This document shows, in pieces, positions 1 to 8,659 of a DNA stretch of 64,000 nt. A program made the position numbers and the translations under genes. Below the pieces are notes generated by a model. It worked only from the letters and a program-made list of their open reading frames with translations, had not been told where the DNA came from and did not search any database. Within the stretch, counting starts at the first letter, position 1; each line of letters opens with the position of its first letter. Origin of the DNA: Chryseolinea serpens (GTDB lineage Bacteria > Bacteroidota > Bacteroidia > Cytophagales > Cyclobacteriaceae); the NCBI RefSeq assembly GCF_900129725.1, contig NZ_FQWQ01000001.1, forward strand, positions 1,736,001 through 1,800,000, given 5' to 3'.

Positions 1-65
1 CGCAAACTTTCCGTTGTTAGCAACCGTATTGGTACTGAACATTTCCCTATACTTTTCGCATCCCC

Positions 66-1820
66 ATGAAGATACTGTTACGCTATCTAAAGAATTATAA
101 GTGGCTTATTGCCCTGGCCTTGTTTCTGGCCGCCACCAGCCAGGTTTTCTCCCTGCTGGACCCGCATATTACGGGAAAAATCGTCGACAACTTTATCGAA
201 AAGAAGAGCGTCCTGTCAAGGGCCGATTTCATAAAAGGCATTCTCTACCTGGTGGGCCTCGGCATTGGGGCGGCCATGGTGTCGCGGATTGCCAAGAACC
301 TGCAGGATTATTTTACCAGCATCGTGGTCCAGAAACTGGGCGCCAAAATGTATGCCGACGGGCTGAAGCATTCGCTGGAACTCCCTTACCAGACTTTTGA
401 AGATCAACGCAGCGGTGAAACACTGGGGATCCTTCAGAAAGTGAGAACCGATTCGGAGAAGTTTATCACGCAGTTCATCAGCGTGCTCTTTGCCAGCATC
501 GTGGGGTTGATCTTTGTTACGATCTACTCGCTGAGCGTGAGCTTTAAAGTGACGCTGGTCTACTTTGCTTCGGTGCCCATCATCGCCCTCACCAGTTGGC
601 TGCTGAGTCGCAAGATCAAAGTCGTTCAGAAAAGCATTGTTAAGGAAACCACAGCGTTGGCGGGATCCACTACGGAGTCGCTGCGCAACATCGAGTTGGT
701 GAAAAGCCTTGGACTGGCCAACCAGGAGATCGAGCGACTCAATAACACGACCTATAAAATCCTTGGGCTGGAGTTGAAGAAAGTAAAATATGTGCGGGGC
801 ATGAGTTTTCTCCAGGGAACTACCGTGAACTTTATCCGCAGCGTGATGGTGGTCATCCTGTTGCTGCTCATCTTTGACAACGACATCTCGGCCGGCAAAT
901 ACTTTACGTTCCTTTTCTATTCCTTCTTTCTCTTTGGGCCTTTGCAGGAATTGGGCAACGTGATCATCGCTTATCGCGAGGCGGAAGTCTCGCTCTTGAA
1001 TTTTGACCGCATCCTCAACCTGCCGAAGGAAGCAAAACCCAAGAATCCCGAGACCGTTGGTCAGGTGACGACGCTAAGCTTTAACGATGTGGGTTTCAAA
1101 CATCAGTCGGCGAGCACGCATGCGTTGACTAATGTTTCCTTCTCCGTTCGGAGCGGTCAGACCATTGCCTTCGTGGGACCGTCCGGGTCCGGCAAGACTA
1201 CACTGGTAAAATTGTTGGTAGGCTTGTATCCTCCCAAAGAAGGGACCATTCTTTATAACGACATTCCCAGCACCCATATCGATCTGAACGAACTTCGTGA
1301 AAAAATCGGGTTCGTGACGCAGGACACCCAGCTGTTCTCGGGAACGATCCGTGAAAACTTACTCTTCGTCCGCCCCGAGGCTACCGATGAAGAATGTTTG
1401 GAGGTGTTACAAAAGGCTGCTTGTCAATCACTGTTGGCCCGGGCTGATAAGGGTTTGGACACCGTGATCGGTGAAGGCGGTGTGAAAGTTTCTGGTGGTG
1501 AGAAGCAGCGGCTTTCTATTGCACGTGCGTTGTTGCGTCAACCGGATATTTTGGTTTTTGATGAGGCTACTTCTTCGTTGGATTCACTGACGGAAGAGGA
1601 GATCACGGAAACCATCCGCGAGGTTTCTGAGATCAAGGATCAGATCACGATTTTGATCGCACACCGGCTGTCGACCATTATGCATGCGGATGAGATATTT
1701 GTGTTGGAGCGCGGACATATTATTGAGTCCGGTAAACACGAAGAGCTACTGAGCGAGAAGGGACTTTATTATGCGATGTGGCGGCAGCAGATTGGGGAGA
1801 AGGTTACGGTGGACGCTTGA
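66..1820 (+). CDS. ABC transporter half-molecule (permease fused to ATPase), exporter type
   Basis: This 584-aa protein has the exporter layout: an N-terminal membrane domain with about six hydrophobic segments (residues about 15-300), then a nucleotide-binding domain. The ATPase shows Walker A GPSGSGKTT (about 371-379), the Q-loop region FVTQDTQLFSGTIREN, the signature VSGGEKQR (about 475), Walker B ILVFDEATSSLDS (about 495-507) and the switch region IAHRLSTI. Such proteins work as dimers in the inner membrane and export lipids, drugs or peptides; the substrate cannot be read from sequence. The ATG at 66 gives the usual short cytoplasmic N-terminus. No partner half-transporter is adjacent, so a homodimer is the simplest inference. 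Confidence 0.93.
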   Translation: MKILLRYLKNYKWLIALALFLAATSQVFSLLDPHITGKIVDNFIEKKSVLSRADFIKGILYLVGLGIGAAMVSRIAKNLQDYFTSIVVQKLGAKMYADGLKHSLELPYQTFEDQRSGETLGILQKVRTDSEKFITQFISVLFASIVGLIFVTIYSLSVSFKVTLVYFASVPIIALTSWLLSRKIKVVQKSIVKETTALAGSTTESLRNIELVKSLGLANQEIERLNNTTYKILGLELKKVKYVRGMSFLQGTTVNFIRSVMVVILLLLIFDNDISAGKYFTFLFYSFFLFGPLQELGNVIIAYREAEVSLLNFDRILNLPKEAKPKNPETVGQVTTLSFNDVGFKHQSASTHALTNVSFSVRSGQTIAFVGPSGSGKTTLVKLLVGLYPPKEGTILYNDIPSTHIDLNELREKIGFVTQDTQLFSGTIRENLLFVRPEATDEECLEVLQKAACQSLLARADKGLDTVIGEGGVKVSGGEKQRLSIARALLRQPDILVFDEATSSLDSLTEEEITETIREVSEIKDQITILIAHRLSTIMHADEIFVLERGHIIESGKHEELLSEKGLYYAMWRQQIGEKVTVDA

Positions 1821-1847
1821 TTTAGTGATAGCCCGAAGGCTGTAGGC

Positions 1848-1879
1848 ATGGTGGGTATAAGTGAGAACACTTGCACCAG
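1848..1879. repeat. dispersed 32-nt hairpin repeat, copy 1
   Basis: This element sits between the ABC transporter stop and the DinB-like gene. It matches 5770-5801 at 30 of 32 positions. Its core is an inverted repeat, GGTATAAGTG and CACTTGCACC around a 4-nt loop (AGAA), with one mismatch and one G-U pair. Similarity continues weakly for about 10 nt to the left. No T-run follows, so it does not look like a standard terminator. Confidence 0.75.
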
Positions 1880-1918
1880 CAATTTGGTATATTGTACTAC
1901 CAATAAAACCCACCAAAT

Positions 1919-2590
1919 ATGATTTCCATTAACCAATCTGTCGATCGTCGAAAATTTCTCCAGTCAACGGCGCTGCTCACTTCCGGAGCATTCGGGCTAA
2001 CCGTCGTGCCGGCATCCATTGTCGCAGGGCCCAAGACATCCGCTGAAGACATGTCCAACATCATCGGCCCCATGGCCGGCTATGCGCCGCAGGTAGGCAC
2101 ACTGGTGTCCATGATGACTTGGATGCGCAATGTGATACTTTTCCCTGTCGCAGGGCTCACGGTAGAACAGCTGGATTATGTGCACGATGCAAAAGCTAAC
2201 TCGATCGGCGCGATGCTCCTGCACCTCGCAGCGACGGAACGCTTTTATCAGCTGCACACTTTTGAGAACAAGAAGTGGGGCGAATGGCCGGAAGCCGATG
2301 TGAAACGGTTTTCAGCGGCCAGCGAACTGGGCGATGAGGGCCGCAAGAACATCAAGGGAAATCCTCTGAAATATTATCTCAGCACGCTGGAAGAAGTCAG
2401 GAGCAACACGCTGTCGGAGTTCAAGAAACGCGACGACGCGTGGCTGATGAGTGTCGACAAGGAGTGGTTTTGGGGACCCACCAATAACTACTGCAAGTGG
2501 TTTCACGTTTGTGAGCATGAATCCAATCACAACGGCCAGATCAAATGGCTCAAGAGTCGGCTGCCGGGCGCCAAGGCGGGTAATGATTGA
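1919..2590 (+). CDS. Tat-exported DinB/YfiT-like protein
   Basis: The 223-aa product begins with a twin-arginine type signal (DRRKFLQ at residues 9-15, followed by a hydrophobic stretch to about 38), so export in folded form is likely. The mature part resembles the DinB/YfiT four-helix bundle: conserved histidines occur in HLAATERFYQLH and in FHVCEHESNHNGQI near the C-terminus, placed as in the metal-binding triad of that superfamily. DinB-like proteins include thiol-dependent transferases, but most are uncharacterised, so no reaction is proposed. The gene stands alone on the plus strand and converges on the globin gene, with about 30 bp between stop codons. Confidence 0.75.
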   Translation: MISINQSVDRRKFLQSTALLTSGAFGLTVVPASIVAGPKTSAEDMSNIIGPMAGYAPQVGTLVSMMTWMRNVILFPVAGLTVEQLDYVHDAKANSIGAMLLHLAATERFYQLHTFENKKWGEWPEADVKRFSAASELGDEGRKNIKGNPLKYYLSTLEEVRSNTLSEFKKRDDAWLMSVDKEWFWGPTNNYCKWFHVCEHESNHNGQIKWLKSRLPGAKAGND

Positions 2591-2622
2591 CCGTCCAACG
2601 ACAGCGCGGCTCTATTACATTC

Positions 2623-3105
2623 TTATTTTGGTATATACGGTCCACCCGTTTCCCCCCACCCCCACTTGGGCATGGGCTCGTGTTCCTGTATCGGGTTTTC
2701 GTTTGTGTTCGAATTGAGGACCGCCAGGCGACTGCCCCATTCCAGGTAGCCCACGAGTGAGGAGCGGAATTCGGGATCGTCGGGCAAGCCAACCTCGTCG
2801 GCTGTTTCGAGGAGCAGGGCGATCCAGCGTTTTCTTTTTTTATCGTCGAGTTGTTTTCCGATGTGGTGGGCTACCATGTTGGAGTGGCTTCCGTGGTCGC
2901 CCTCCGTGTAGGCTTTGGGTCCGCCAAAAACTTCGGCAACAAAGTGAGCCACGTGTTTGGAATGTTCGGGCGACATGTTGGCAAAGACGGGACCGAGCAG
3001 CTCGTCTTTCAGCACTTTTTTATAGAAGGCGTCGAAGAGATTTTCGAAGGCACTTTGTCCTCCGGCCCATTGAAAGAGGGTTGGGATTTTGGGGTTGTTG
3101 GTCAT
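2623..3105 (-). CDS. group II-like truncated haemoglobin
   Basis: This 160-aa protein has the short two-over-two globin pattern: QSAFENLFDAFYKKVLKDELLGPVF (helices A/B), then SKHVAHFVAEVFGGPKAYTE, the haem-binding histidine region MVAHHIGKQLD, and WIALLLETADEVGLP. The FGGP and HxxGK-type spacing is that of truncated haemoglobins, and the W in KRKRWIALL fits the conserved G8 tryptophan of groups II/III. Such globins bind O2 or NO and act in the cytoplasm in oxygen handling or nitrosative-stress protection. A C-terminal tail of about 25 residues rich in P, E and W goes beyond the globin fold. The gene lies 57 bp downstream of the next minus-strand gene (3163-3906), so the two may be co-transcribed. 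Confidence 0.88.
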   Translation of the reverse strand: MTNNPKIPTLFQWAGGQSAFENLFDAFYKKVLKDELLGPVFANMSPEHSKHVAHFVAEVFGGPKAYTEGDHGSHSNMVAHHIGKQLDDKKRKRWIALLLETADEVGLPDDPEFRSSLVGYLEWGSRLAVLNSNTNENPIQEHEPMPKWGWGETGGPYIPK

Positions 3106-3162
3106 GAGATAGTCAACGGAATGGGCGGGGGTTTTGTTCGGGAGATTCCTCTTTTGCGTTTG

Positions 3163-3906
3163 TCAATCTCCGCCCTCGTCGGTAATAATGAGATAATCAT
3201 TCACTTTACGGAGGCTATAGAGTTGGAGCTCAAAAGTAAATGATACATAGGTCGGTTCACGGCCTTGCTCGCCCTCCAAGCCAATGACAGGTTTCTCTGT
3301 TTCTATATACTCATCCTTAAAATAGCTTTCGATGCCGCCCACATAGTTCAAAAAAACAATTGCCTCCGTCATCGAAAAATCAGGTATCATCACGACCGTG
3401 TTCCAACAGCATACAACGTAACTCCTTGCATAGGTGATACCATTGTTGTATACCTTCTGCAATTGGAAGGGCTCGTCTTGTCGTTGGTCCTTCACGGTTT
3501 TCAGCAAGCCAAACGCTCTGGCAAAATAATCCGGAAGGAATTCGCGCTGGCCATTGCTCAACGTTTTCAACGGTGGAAATTTCAACAGGTAGGCGTCAAA
3601 TACATACCCGCTCAGGTTTCGATACCCCACCTCAACATACGAACCCCATACCATCACGGCTGGATTCTCCCGGCCGTCGGTAGTCGACGAGGGCAAGGCT
3701 TGGATAGGAACCCTTATATTCTCGTCGTCATGGAGCATCATCACCCGGTCGCCATAGCTCAGTGCACCGATCACCTTGCCGTCTTTGTCCCTCACTTGCA
3801 ATTTTTTCAGGGTCCATACATACAGCGAATCACCCGCCATGTAGCGAGGCGCGGCCTGGACATGCTTGATGGAGAGACCGATAAACGCAAACAACCAAAT
3901 TCTCAT
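3163..3906 (-). CDS. secreted protein of unknown function with SH3-like N-terminal region
   Basis: The frame is open from 3936, but the ATG at 3906 is preferred. It starts a clean signal peptide (MRIWLFAFIGLSIKHVQA), and a TAnnTTTG -7 box covers 3934-3941, which would put the upstream ATG inside the promoter. The mature protein of about 230 aa begins YMAGDSLYVWTLKKLQVRDKDG and continues with GDRVMML and GYVFDAYLL, a pattern like bacterial SH3 domains (residues about 15-110). The rest, with many aromatic residues, is not recognised. A periplasmic or envelope location is expected. Product function is unknown. Confidence 0.72.
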   Translation of the reverse strand: MRIWLFAFIGLSIKHVQAAPRYMAGDSLYVWTLKKLQVRDKDGKVIGALSYGDRVMMLHDDENIRVPIQALPSSTTDGRENPAVMVWGSYVEVGYRNLSGYVFDAYLLKFPPLKTLSNGQREFLPDYFARAFGLLKTVKDQRQDEPFQLQKVYNNGITYARSYVVCCWNTVVMIPDFSMTEAIVFLNYVGGIESYFKDEYIETEKPVIGLEGEQGREPTYVSFTFELQLYSLRKVNDYLIITDEGGD

Positions 3907-3933
3907 AACTGGAGCCGGCATGCCGCCAAACTT

Positions 3934-3941
3934 CAAATGTA
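3934..3941 (-). promoter_or_regulatory. -7 promoter box (TACATTTG) for the 3163-3906 gene
   Basis: Read on the minus strand the octamer is TACATTTG, an exact fit to the Bacteroidota -7 consensus TAnnTTTG. A transcript would start around 3927, about 20 nt ahead of the ATG at 3906. No clear TTG -33 box is visible at the expected distance. Confidence 0.5.
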
Positions 3942-4144
3942 GCGATTTCCGGTAACCGTGTTCTTAGGAGCCCAGCCATTTATTTACATAACACAGTGTT
4001 GTTTAGGGCTACCTGGCTTCATTTTTAAGCTCCTCACAACTTTTTTTTGCATTGGGTCATCTCTTTATGGAGGCCGCATACCATTTGCATCTTCTATTCG
4101 TGACTTCTTTTATGATTCCACATTCTGAGTAAAATGCTGAGCTT

Positions 4145-5590
4145 ATGAAAAAGTATTTTCTGTTGATGCTGATGGTATCCCGCCTGGGCTACGGTCAGAT
4201 GACTGAATTCAAGACCTATGCCAACGGTCTTATCTATAGCGAAAGTACGATGCAACGACTAGGCACCATTGTCGATTCGCTTAATCTCAAGTTCAAGTCG
4301 TGTGATCTCTCCCGTCCGTATTATTCGCTTTACCAGGGCCCTGGACACTTTGTGAACGTTCCTTCGAAAGAGGCGCGAAATCTAATTAAAGAAGGAATAG
4401 GCCTGGATGATTATGTCGAGAAGTTTGATAAAGAAACGGACAGCACCAATATCTGGATTGTGAAGATCCCCTTCACCAACTACAACGACGAGAAAATGAT
4501 ACAATATATAGGTCTTCCTTCTGGAAGACACGGCAGCCCATCGGTTACCGTAGTCTATAGCAAAGCGAGCGACGTGAACAGCGGTTGGGTCTTGAGCAAG
4601 CTCGGAAGCCGGGCCCTCTTTATAGAAAAACTTACCCACTATGAACTGCCTCAACCTTACGCGCGGCTTGTCCAGTATGTGGATTGCATGATCGACACCA
4701 CCGCCGAGATTTTCTTACCAAAAGCCAAGTCCGAATTCTATCAAATGGTGGAGACAGGTTCGAAAGCAGACCAATATGTCCAGTGGGCCCGGAAATTTCC
4801 CGGTGCTCCGACGTACCCAGATTATGATAAACTCAAAGGGGATGCGCGCGATTCGGCCATGAGCATCTTCGACGACAAGTATCACAAGTGGGACAGTTTA
4901 AGACTTATCCACGTTGACCAGCACATGGCAAAGAAAACCTATTGGTCCACCCTCCTGGCCGATGCCACACAAGAAGCGCTCACCACCGGGAATACGGACG
5001 AGGAATTTGAATTCTACGTATCACGATATGGACCCCCCAAAGACGCTTTGCAACTGAAGAGGAGCCGTATCGTGGTGGGTAGATGCAGCATGGACCAGCG
5101 CCCGAGGGATCACGCGATGAACATTTGTTCCCTCGCCGCCGAAACGGCGCAGTGGGATATCTTTCTCCGCTCGCACCTCGACATCATGAACGACCGGTTT
5201 GAAAGAATGAGCGATGGCAGCTATGCGTGGGGCCAACGCAAAACGTATCTCCGGGAGTTGGAGAAACTGGATATCCCCGCCGTGGATCTCTTGCTGGGCA
5301 CCACCTTGCGCGTACAGAACGTGAGCGACAATCACTACCAGAGTTCCATCGGCCGCGCCGGCCGGGCACTGTCGGATGCGGAAGACAAAGACGCGCTGGA
5401 GACACAGCTCACCGACATGATCTGCAACGCATCACTCGATCCCTATAACCGCTTGCTGACCGCATATCTCTTTAGCAATTATGCCTACAACCTCAGCGAT
5501 AACGTGCGGAGGGACACCAGCTTGGAGAAACTTAACCATGCTGTTCGGACGTTGCCGGAGGATGCCCGGAGGGTTTGGAGTAAGAAATAA
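4145..5590 (+). CDS. secreted protein of unknown function (481 aa)
   Basis: The product begins with a typical Sec signal (MKKYFLLMLMVSRLGYGQ) and is otherwise soluble. I do not recognise a family. The first 160 residues mix beta-type segments (TNIWIVKIPFTNYNDEKMIQYIGLP, VTVVYSKASDVNSGWVLSKL). From about residue 200 to the end it is mainly helical, with alpha-repeat-like stretches (DALETQLTDMICNASL, RLLTAYLFSNYAYNL). Cysteines are few. It faces the same way as the genes upstream but is preceded by about 240 bp without coding potential. A periplasmic or surface role is likely; nothing more specific can be supported. Confidence 0.7.
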   Translation: MKKYFLLMLMVSRLGYGQMTEFKTYANGLIYSESTMQRLGTIVDSLNLKFKSCDLSRPYYSLYQGPGHFVNVPSKEARNLIKEGIGLDDYVEKFDKETDSTNIWIVKIPFTNYNDEKMIQYIGLPSGRHGSPSVTVVYSKASDVNSGWVLSKLGSRALFIEKLTHYELPQPYARLVQYVDCMIDTTAEIFLPKAKSEFYQMVETGSKADQYVQWARKFPGAPTYPDYDKLKGDARDSAMSIFDDKYHKWDSLRLIHVDQHMAKKTYWSTLLADATQEALTTGNTDEEFEFYVSRYGPPKDALQLKRSRIVVGRCSMDQRPRDHAMNICSLAAETAQWDIFLRSHLDIMNDRFERMSDGSYAWGQRKTYLRELEKLDIPAVDLLLGTTLRVQNVSDNHYQSSIGRAGRALSDAEDKDALETQLTDMICNASLDPYNRLLTAYLFSNYAYNLSDNVRRDTSLEKLNHAVRTLPEDARRVWSKK

Positions 5591-5769
5591 ATGACGGAAG
5601 CCACCCACAGCCAGCCGACAAATGTCATTGAACAATAAAAGGCTTCATGCCGGGTTGGCGATGCTTTATGATGTGTTGCGATTTGCGGGGGAGGGTCGGT
5701 TTTGTACGGGTGGCGTGGTGTGGGTTGAGGGTGGCTAAGATGAGGCAGCCTGCGACTGGGACTGTCGGG

Positions 5770-5801
5770 ATGGTGGGTACAAGTGGGAACACTTGCACCA
5801 G
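5770..5801. repeat. dispersed 32-nt hairpin repeat, copy 2
   Basis: The match to 1848-1879 is 30 of 32 positions. The inverted repeat here is better: GGTACAAGTG and CACTTGCACC around a GGAA loop, which is a GNRA-type tetraloop, with one mismatch. It lies between the convergent ends of the 4145-5590 and 5811-7217 genes. The changes between the copies partly preserve pairing, which suggests that structure matters. Confidence 0.75.
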
Positions 5802-5810
5802 TCGGTAACA

Positions 5811-7217
5811 TCATCCTTTGCGGGACACCATCCCCTGGCCTTCAAGACGCGGCCCAACGAGCTCCACTATTTCAATGTCATTTACATCGAGTACTTTCTT
5901 CTTCCCAGCCTCGTCCACGTACATTAGTCTTCTGCTTCCGTCGTCCAGGTAAACACTTGTAACCAAATCTTCAGATTTTATCTTTACTCTACAATCAACC
6001 GTTGTCAGATAACGAGAACCTCGCCTCCTACTATTGGAAATGAAAAATTTGATTATTTCGATCTTATCCTCTTCGCTTTTTCCGTTGTTCTTGTACAGGG
6101 AGTAAAATAGTCCCTTATAAAATTCTTCGTTGGTCCTTAAAATACCGCGAACACTTCCCTCGATATATGCATCCCGGCTGCTCTTGATCTCGGCAAACAC
6201 GGCATCTCGCATAGCTTCAATGAGGTTGAACGCAAGGCTGGTGTCGTCAGCGCTAGCGATGCCTTCATCTCCATCAACACTAGCTGTCCATCCATCCCTA
6301 TCCAAAACGCCCTTTCGTAAAAGAATTGAAATCAATTCTCCCAAATGCGATCCTGTTTGATCACTTTTTAAGAATTTCTGCAGGTCGGCAATCGCCAAAT
6401 GTCTATTCTGGGCGTCTTGCTCATTTTCAATAATGGTGATGAAACCGCCTAAGGCTGAAATAGGATCAGCTTCCTTTTGAGAAACTAACATTTTGGACAA
6501 GCTAATCAATCGGGCGATTTGAGTTTTGTGTATTTGTCCCTCATACATTCCGTCCTGGTTATCAATCGATATAGTGGATCCAAGTTTTAACAAGTATTCA
6601 TCAAGATATTGACGCAAGGGTGAATTCGGGTCCGCCTGAATTTTTTCAATCTCGGCGATCAATTCAGTTTTGTACTCAGGTGAGCTGAAACTAATTAAAA
6701 ACATCAGGCATTCATGCCGAAGTTCATTGTTGGAAGTATGCTTTACCAATTTCTTAATGCTTTCCACCAATTTTGTGATCTGTGCCGCCGATTTGTCCGG
6801 CACTTCCGCGGTACTCAAAGTTTTAATGATGTTAATTGATTTTACCTCATCACTTTCGAAAAATTCCGAAAACAAATCGAGATATAAATTTTGCAGGTCG
6901 TCGTCCTCCAACTCACCCTCGATAATTTTTGATCTTAGGTTACCCAGAACACTCTCCAATTCTGTCTCGGCAACATCAGTCTTGATTGCCGTGAATAGAG
7001 CATCTTTGACCAAATCCTTTTTAACTTCTTCTTTAATGGCCGTTCGCATATCCGTGCACGACCGCCACCCGATGAACCCTAAGATAATGCTCAAGGCAAT
7101 CGTCACTTTTTGAATGCCTCCAACAAATTTATCAATCCGCTTTTCTACAAGCTCCTGCACCGCGAGCTTGAGTTCGGGCGTCAAAGAATCGTCCGATTCC
7201 TTTTCCTGCTTTCCCAT
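5811..7217 (-). CDS. AT-rich orphan gene: single-pass membrane protein with long helical domain
   Basis: The 468-aa product has a charged N-terminus (MGKQEKESDDSLTPELKLAVQ), one hydrophobic segment (about 38-55, VTIALSIILGFIGW) and then a long soluble domain. Residues about 60-330 look like successive helices (LESVLGNLRSKIIEGELEDDDLQNLYLDLFSEFF, ITKLVESIKKLVKH), and a beta-type tail follows (CRVKIKSEDLVTSVYLDDGSRRLMYVDEAGKKKVLDV). I do not recognise a family. Codon use and base composition are clearly more AT-rich than the neighbours, and an 850-bp non-coding AT-rich stretch lies upstream, so recent horizontal acquisition is a fair inference. The protein would be inner-membrane anchored. Confidence 0.7.
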   Translation of the reverse strand: MGKQEKESDDSLTPELKLAVQELVEKRIDKFVGGIQKVTIALSIILGFIGWRSCTDMRTAIKEEVKKDLVKDALFTAIKTDVAETELESVLGNLRSKIIEGELEDDDLQNLYLDLFSEFFESDEVKSINIIKTLSTAEVPDKSAAQITKLVESIKKLVKHTSNNELRHECLMFLISFSSPEYKTELIAEIEKIQADPNSPLRQYLDEYLLKLGSTISIDNQDGMYEGQIHKTQIARLISLSKMLVSQKEADPISALGGFITIIENEQDAQNRHLAIADLQKFLKSDQTGSHLGELISILLRKGVLDRDGWTASVDGDEGIASADDTSLAFNLIEAMRDAVFAEIKSSRDAYIEGSVRGILRTNEEFYKGLFYSLYKNNGKSEEDKIEIIKFFISNSRRRGSRYLTTVDCRVKIKSEDLVTSVYLDDGSRRLMYVDEAGKKKVLDVNDIEIVELVGPRLEGQGMVSRKG

Positions 7218-8071
7218 ATGTCGTCTTAAAAAGAATTATGAAATTATCTAACCACGACAAGACGCTTTGGATCAACCGAGTTGCCGCCATGGCGTGGGGA
7301 CCCCGCTCAGAATGATCTTAGATCTTGATTCAACGTCAGTTTTAAAAAGCACTTTCTATACAAATGAACGTCACCGACATCGGCAACCGGGCCATGAATT
7401 AGAGCAGAAAGAAAAAGTGGCGCCAACACAAGCGTACAACACAGTTGCTCGGTATTTACCCTTTAACGAGGACGACAGTGTCTCACATCGTATAATCACC
7501 TCATACCCAACAGATATATGAGGAGTTCAGTAACCGAATATACCAAACAGAAAAAACTGAGTCAATACCAAAATTCGGGGATTTGGTCTTAGGAGATTAC
7601 GGTGGAGTGGCGCTCACTCATCAGTGGGCTCTCGTTCATGCATGATCCTTTCCTGGGTTTCGTTTCAGTTCGTGTTTAGCATATCCAGGGTCAGTGCTCT
7701 CGAAATTCGAGATGTCTTGGACAGCGTTGTAGATTTTTAAAAAACTTGCGCCTGCGACATGACGGAGGACTACCGCCTTTCGGCAAAACACTGGGTTTGA
7801 AAAATTGGTTTGAGTAATTTCCCATTACGCTGACTCAGTGTCAAACCAAACACTTGTAATGGTCACACAGACTATTTGTTTCGTTGATCCATTGCGCTAT
7901 GTTTATAATATAGACTTGCGCTGCTGCTCTCCTCAACCCACCACACCAAAAAAATCTCCGACCACCCTTAAATCGCACTTTATCGCATAAACGACTCTTG
8001 CTGTTTCGTTTTCATGAAGTCTTTCCCTATCTTTTCACCGTTTGCGGTAACGAATGCCGTTAGATTGATTT
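7218..8071. other. long AT-rich intergenic region, no supported gene
   Basis: About 850 bp separate the orphan membrane protein from the sigma factor. The only open frame of note (7267-7521, plus strand, 84 codons) has a composition unlike a protein and no leader, so it is not called. No repeats, tRNA or recombination sites were recognised. The last part holds a possible promoter for the sigma gene (TATCTTTT at 8028-8035) and an ATG at 8054 discussed with that gene. The region may be remnant DNA from an insertion. Confidence 0.6.
8028..8035 (+). promoter_or_regulatory. possible -7 box (TATCTTTT) ahead of the ECF sigma gene
   Basis: The octamer fits TAnnTTTG at seven of eight positions. It would start a transcript near 8042, just before the ATG at 8054. 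A TTG at 7998-8000 lies further upstream than the usual -33 spacing, so the assignment is weak. Confidence 0.3.
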
Positions 8072-8659
8072 CTGAAGAACGAGTTAGACCATACAAACCT
8101 GATCAAGGGTCTCAAGAAAGGAGACTCGCATAGCCTGGAGCTTTTGTTCCGGCGGCTATACCCGCGGCTGTGTGCGTATGCTAACAAGTTCCTCAATAAT
8201 ATGGACGAGTCGGAAGAGATTGTTCAAGAAGTGTTCTACCGGATTTGGAAAAATCGCGAACAACTGGATGAGAAGCAGTCGGTGAATGGGTACTTGTTTA
8301 CGGCGGTGAAGAATACTTGCTTCAATACGATGGAACATCAGAAAGTGCAGGATCAATATGCGGCACTCTTGCAGACGGTGTATAAACCGTCGGGCGTTGA
8401 CTTTAGTGCGCACGAGTCTTTTGTGGCCGAAGAACTCGAAAAAGATTTTCAGCGTGCGCTGGAGCATCTGCCACCCGAATGCCGCAAGATCTTTGAGATG
8501 AGTCGCTTTGAGGGATTGAAATACCAGGAGATCGCCGAACGGCTGAACATCTCTATAAAGACGGTGGAGACACAAATGGTGCGCGCCTTGTCCAAGATCC
8601 GGCTCGACCTGAAGGACTATCTCACCCTGCTCATCATCACCCTGCTCAATCAAAATTAG
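8072..8659 (+). CDS. RNA polymerase ECF sigma factor (RpoE/FecI-like); start uncertain
   Basis: The product carries sigma region 2 (LCAYANKFLNNMDESEEIVQEVFYRIWKNR) and region 4 (LEHLPPECRKIFEMSRFEGLKYQEIAERLNISIKTVETQM), as in Bacteroidota ECF factors that pair with FecR and SusC. The first conventional codon in frame is a TTG at 8144, but clear sigma sequence (NLIKGLKKGDSHSLELLFRR) lies upstream of it. The frame runs back to a TGA at 8066-8068 and, beyond that stop, to an ATG at 8054. The start given is a CTG chosen only to include the upstream domain. Either a non-ATG start or a nonsense mutation or sequence error at codon 5 of an 8054 start applies. FecR follows at 9017. Confidence 0.85.
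   Translation: MKNELDHTNLIKGLKKGDSHSLELLFRRLYPRLCAYANKFLNNMDESEEIVQEVFYRIWKNREQLDEKQSVNGYLFTAVKNTCFNTMEHQKVQDQYAALLQTVYKPSGVDFSAHESFVAEELEKDFQRALEHLPPECRKIFEMSRFEGLKYQEIAERLNISIKTVETQMVRALSKIRLDLKDYLTLLIITLLNQN

Noticed and set aside
7267-7521. 84-codon plus-strand frame in the AT-rich intergenic region
   Set aside because: Composition unlike proteins, no leader or homologous pattern; it probably reflects chance in non-coding DNA.
5811-8071. Prophage or insertion sequence in the AT-rich region
   Set aside because: No integrase, transposase, phage structural gene, terminal inverted repeat or target duplication was found.
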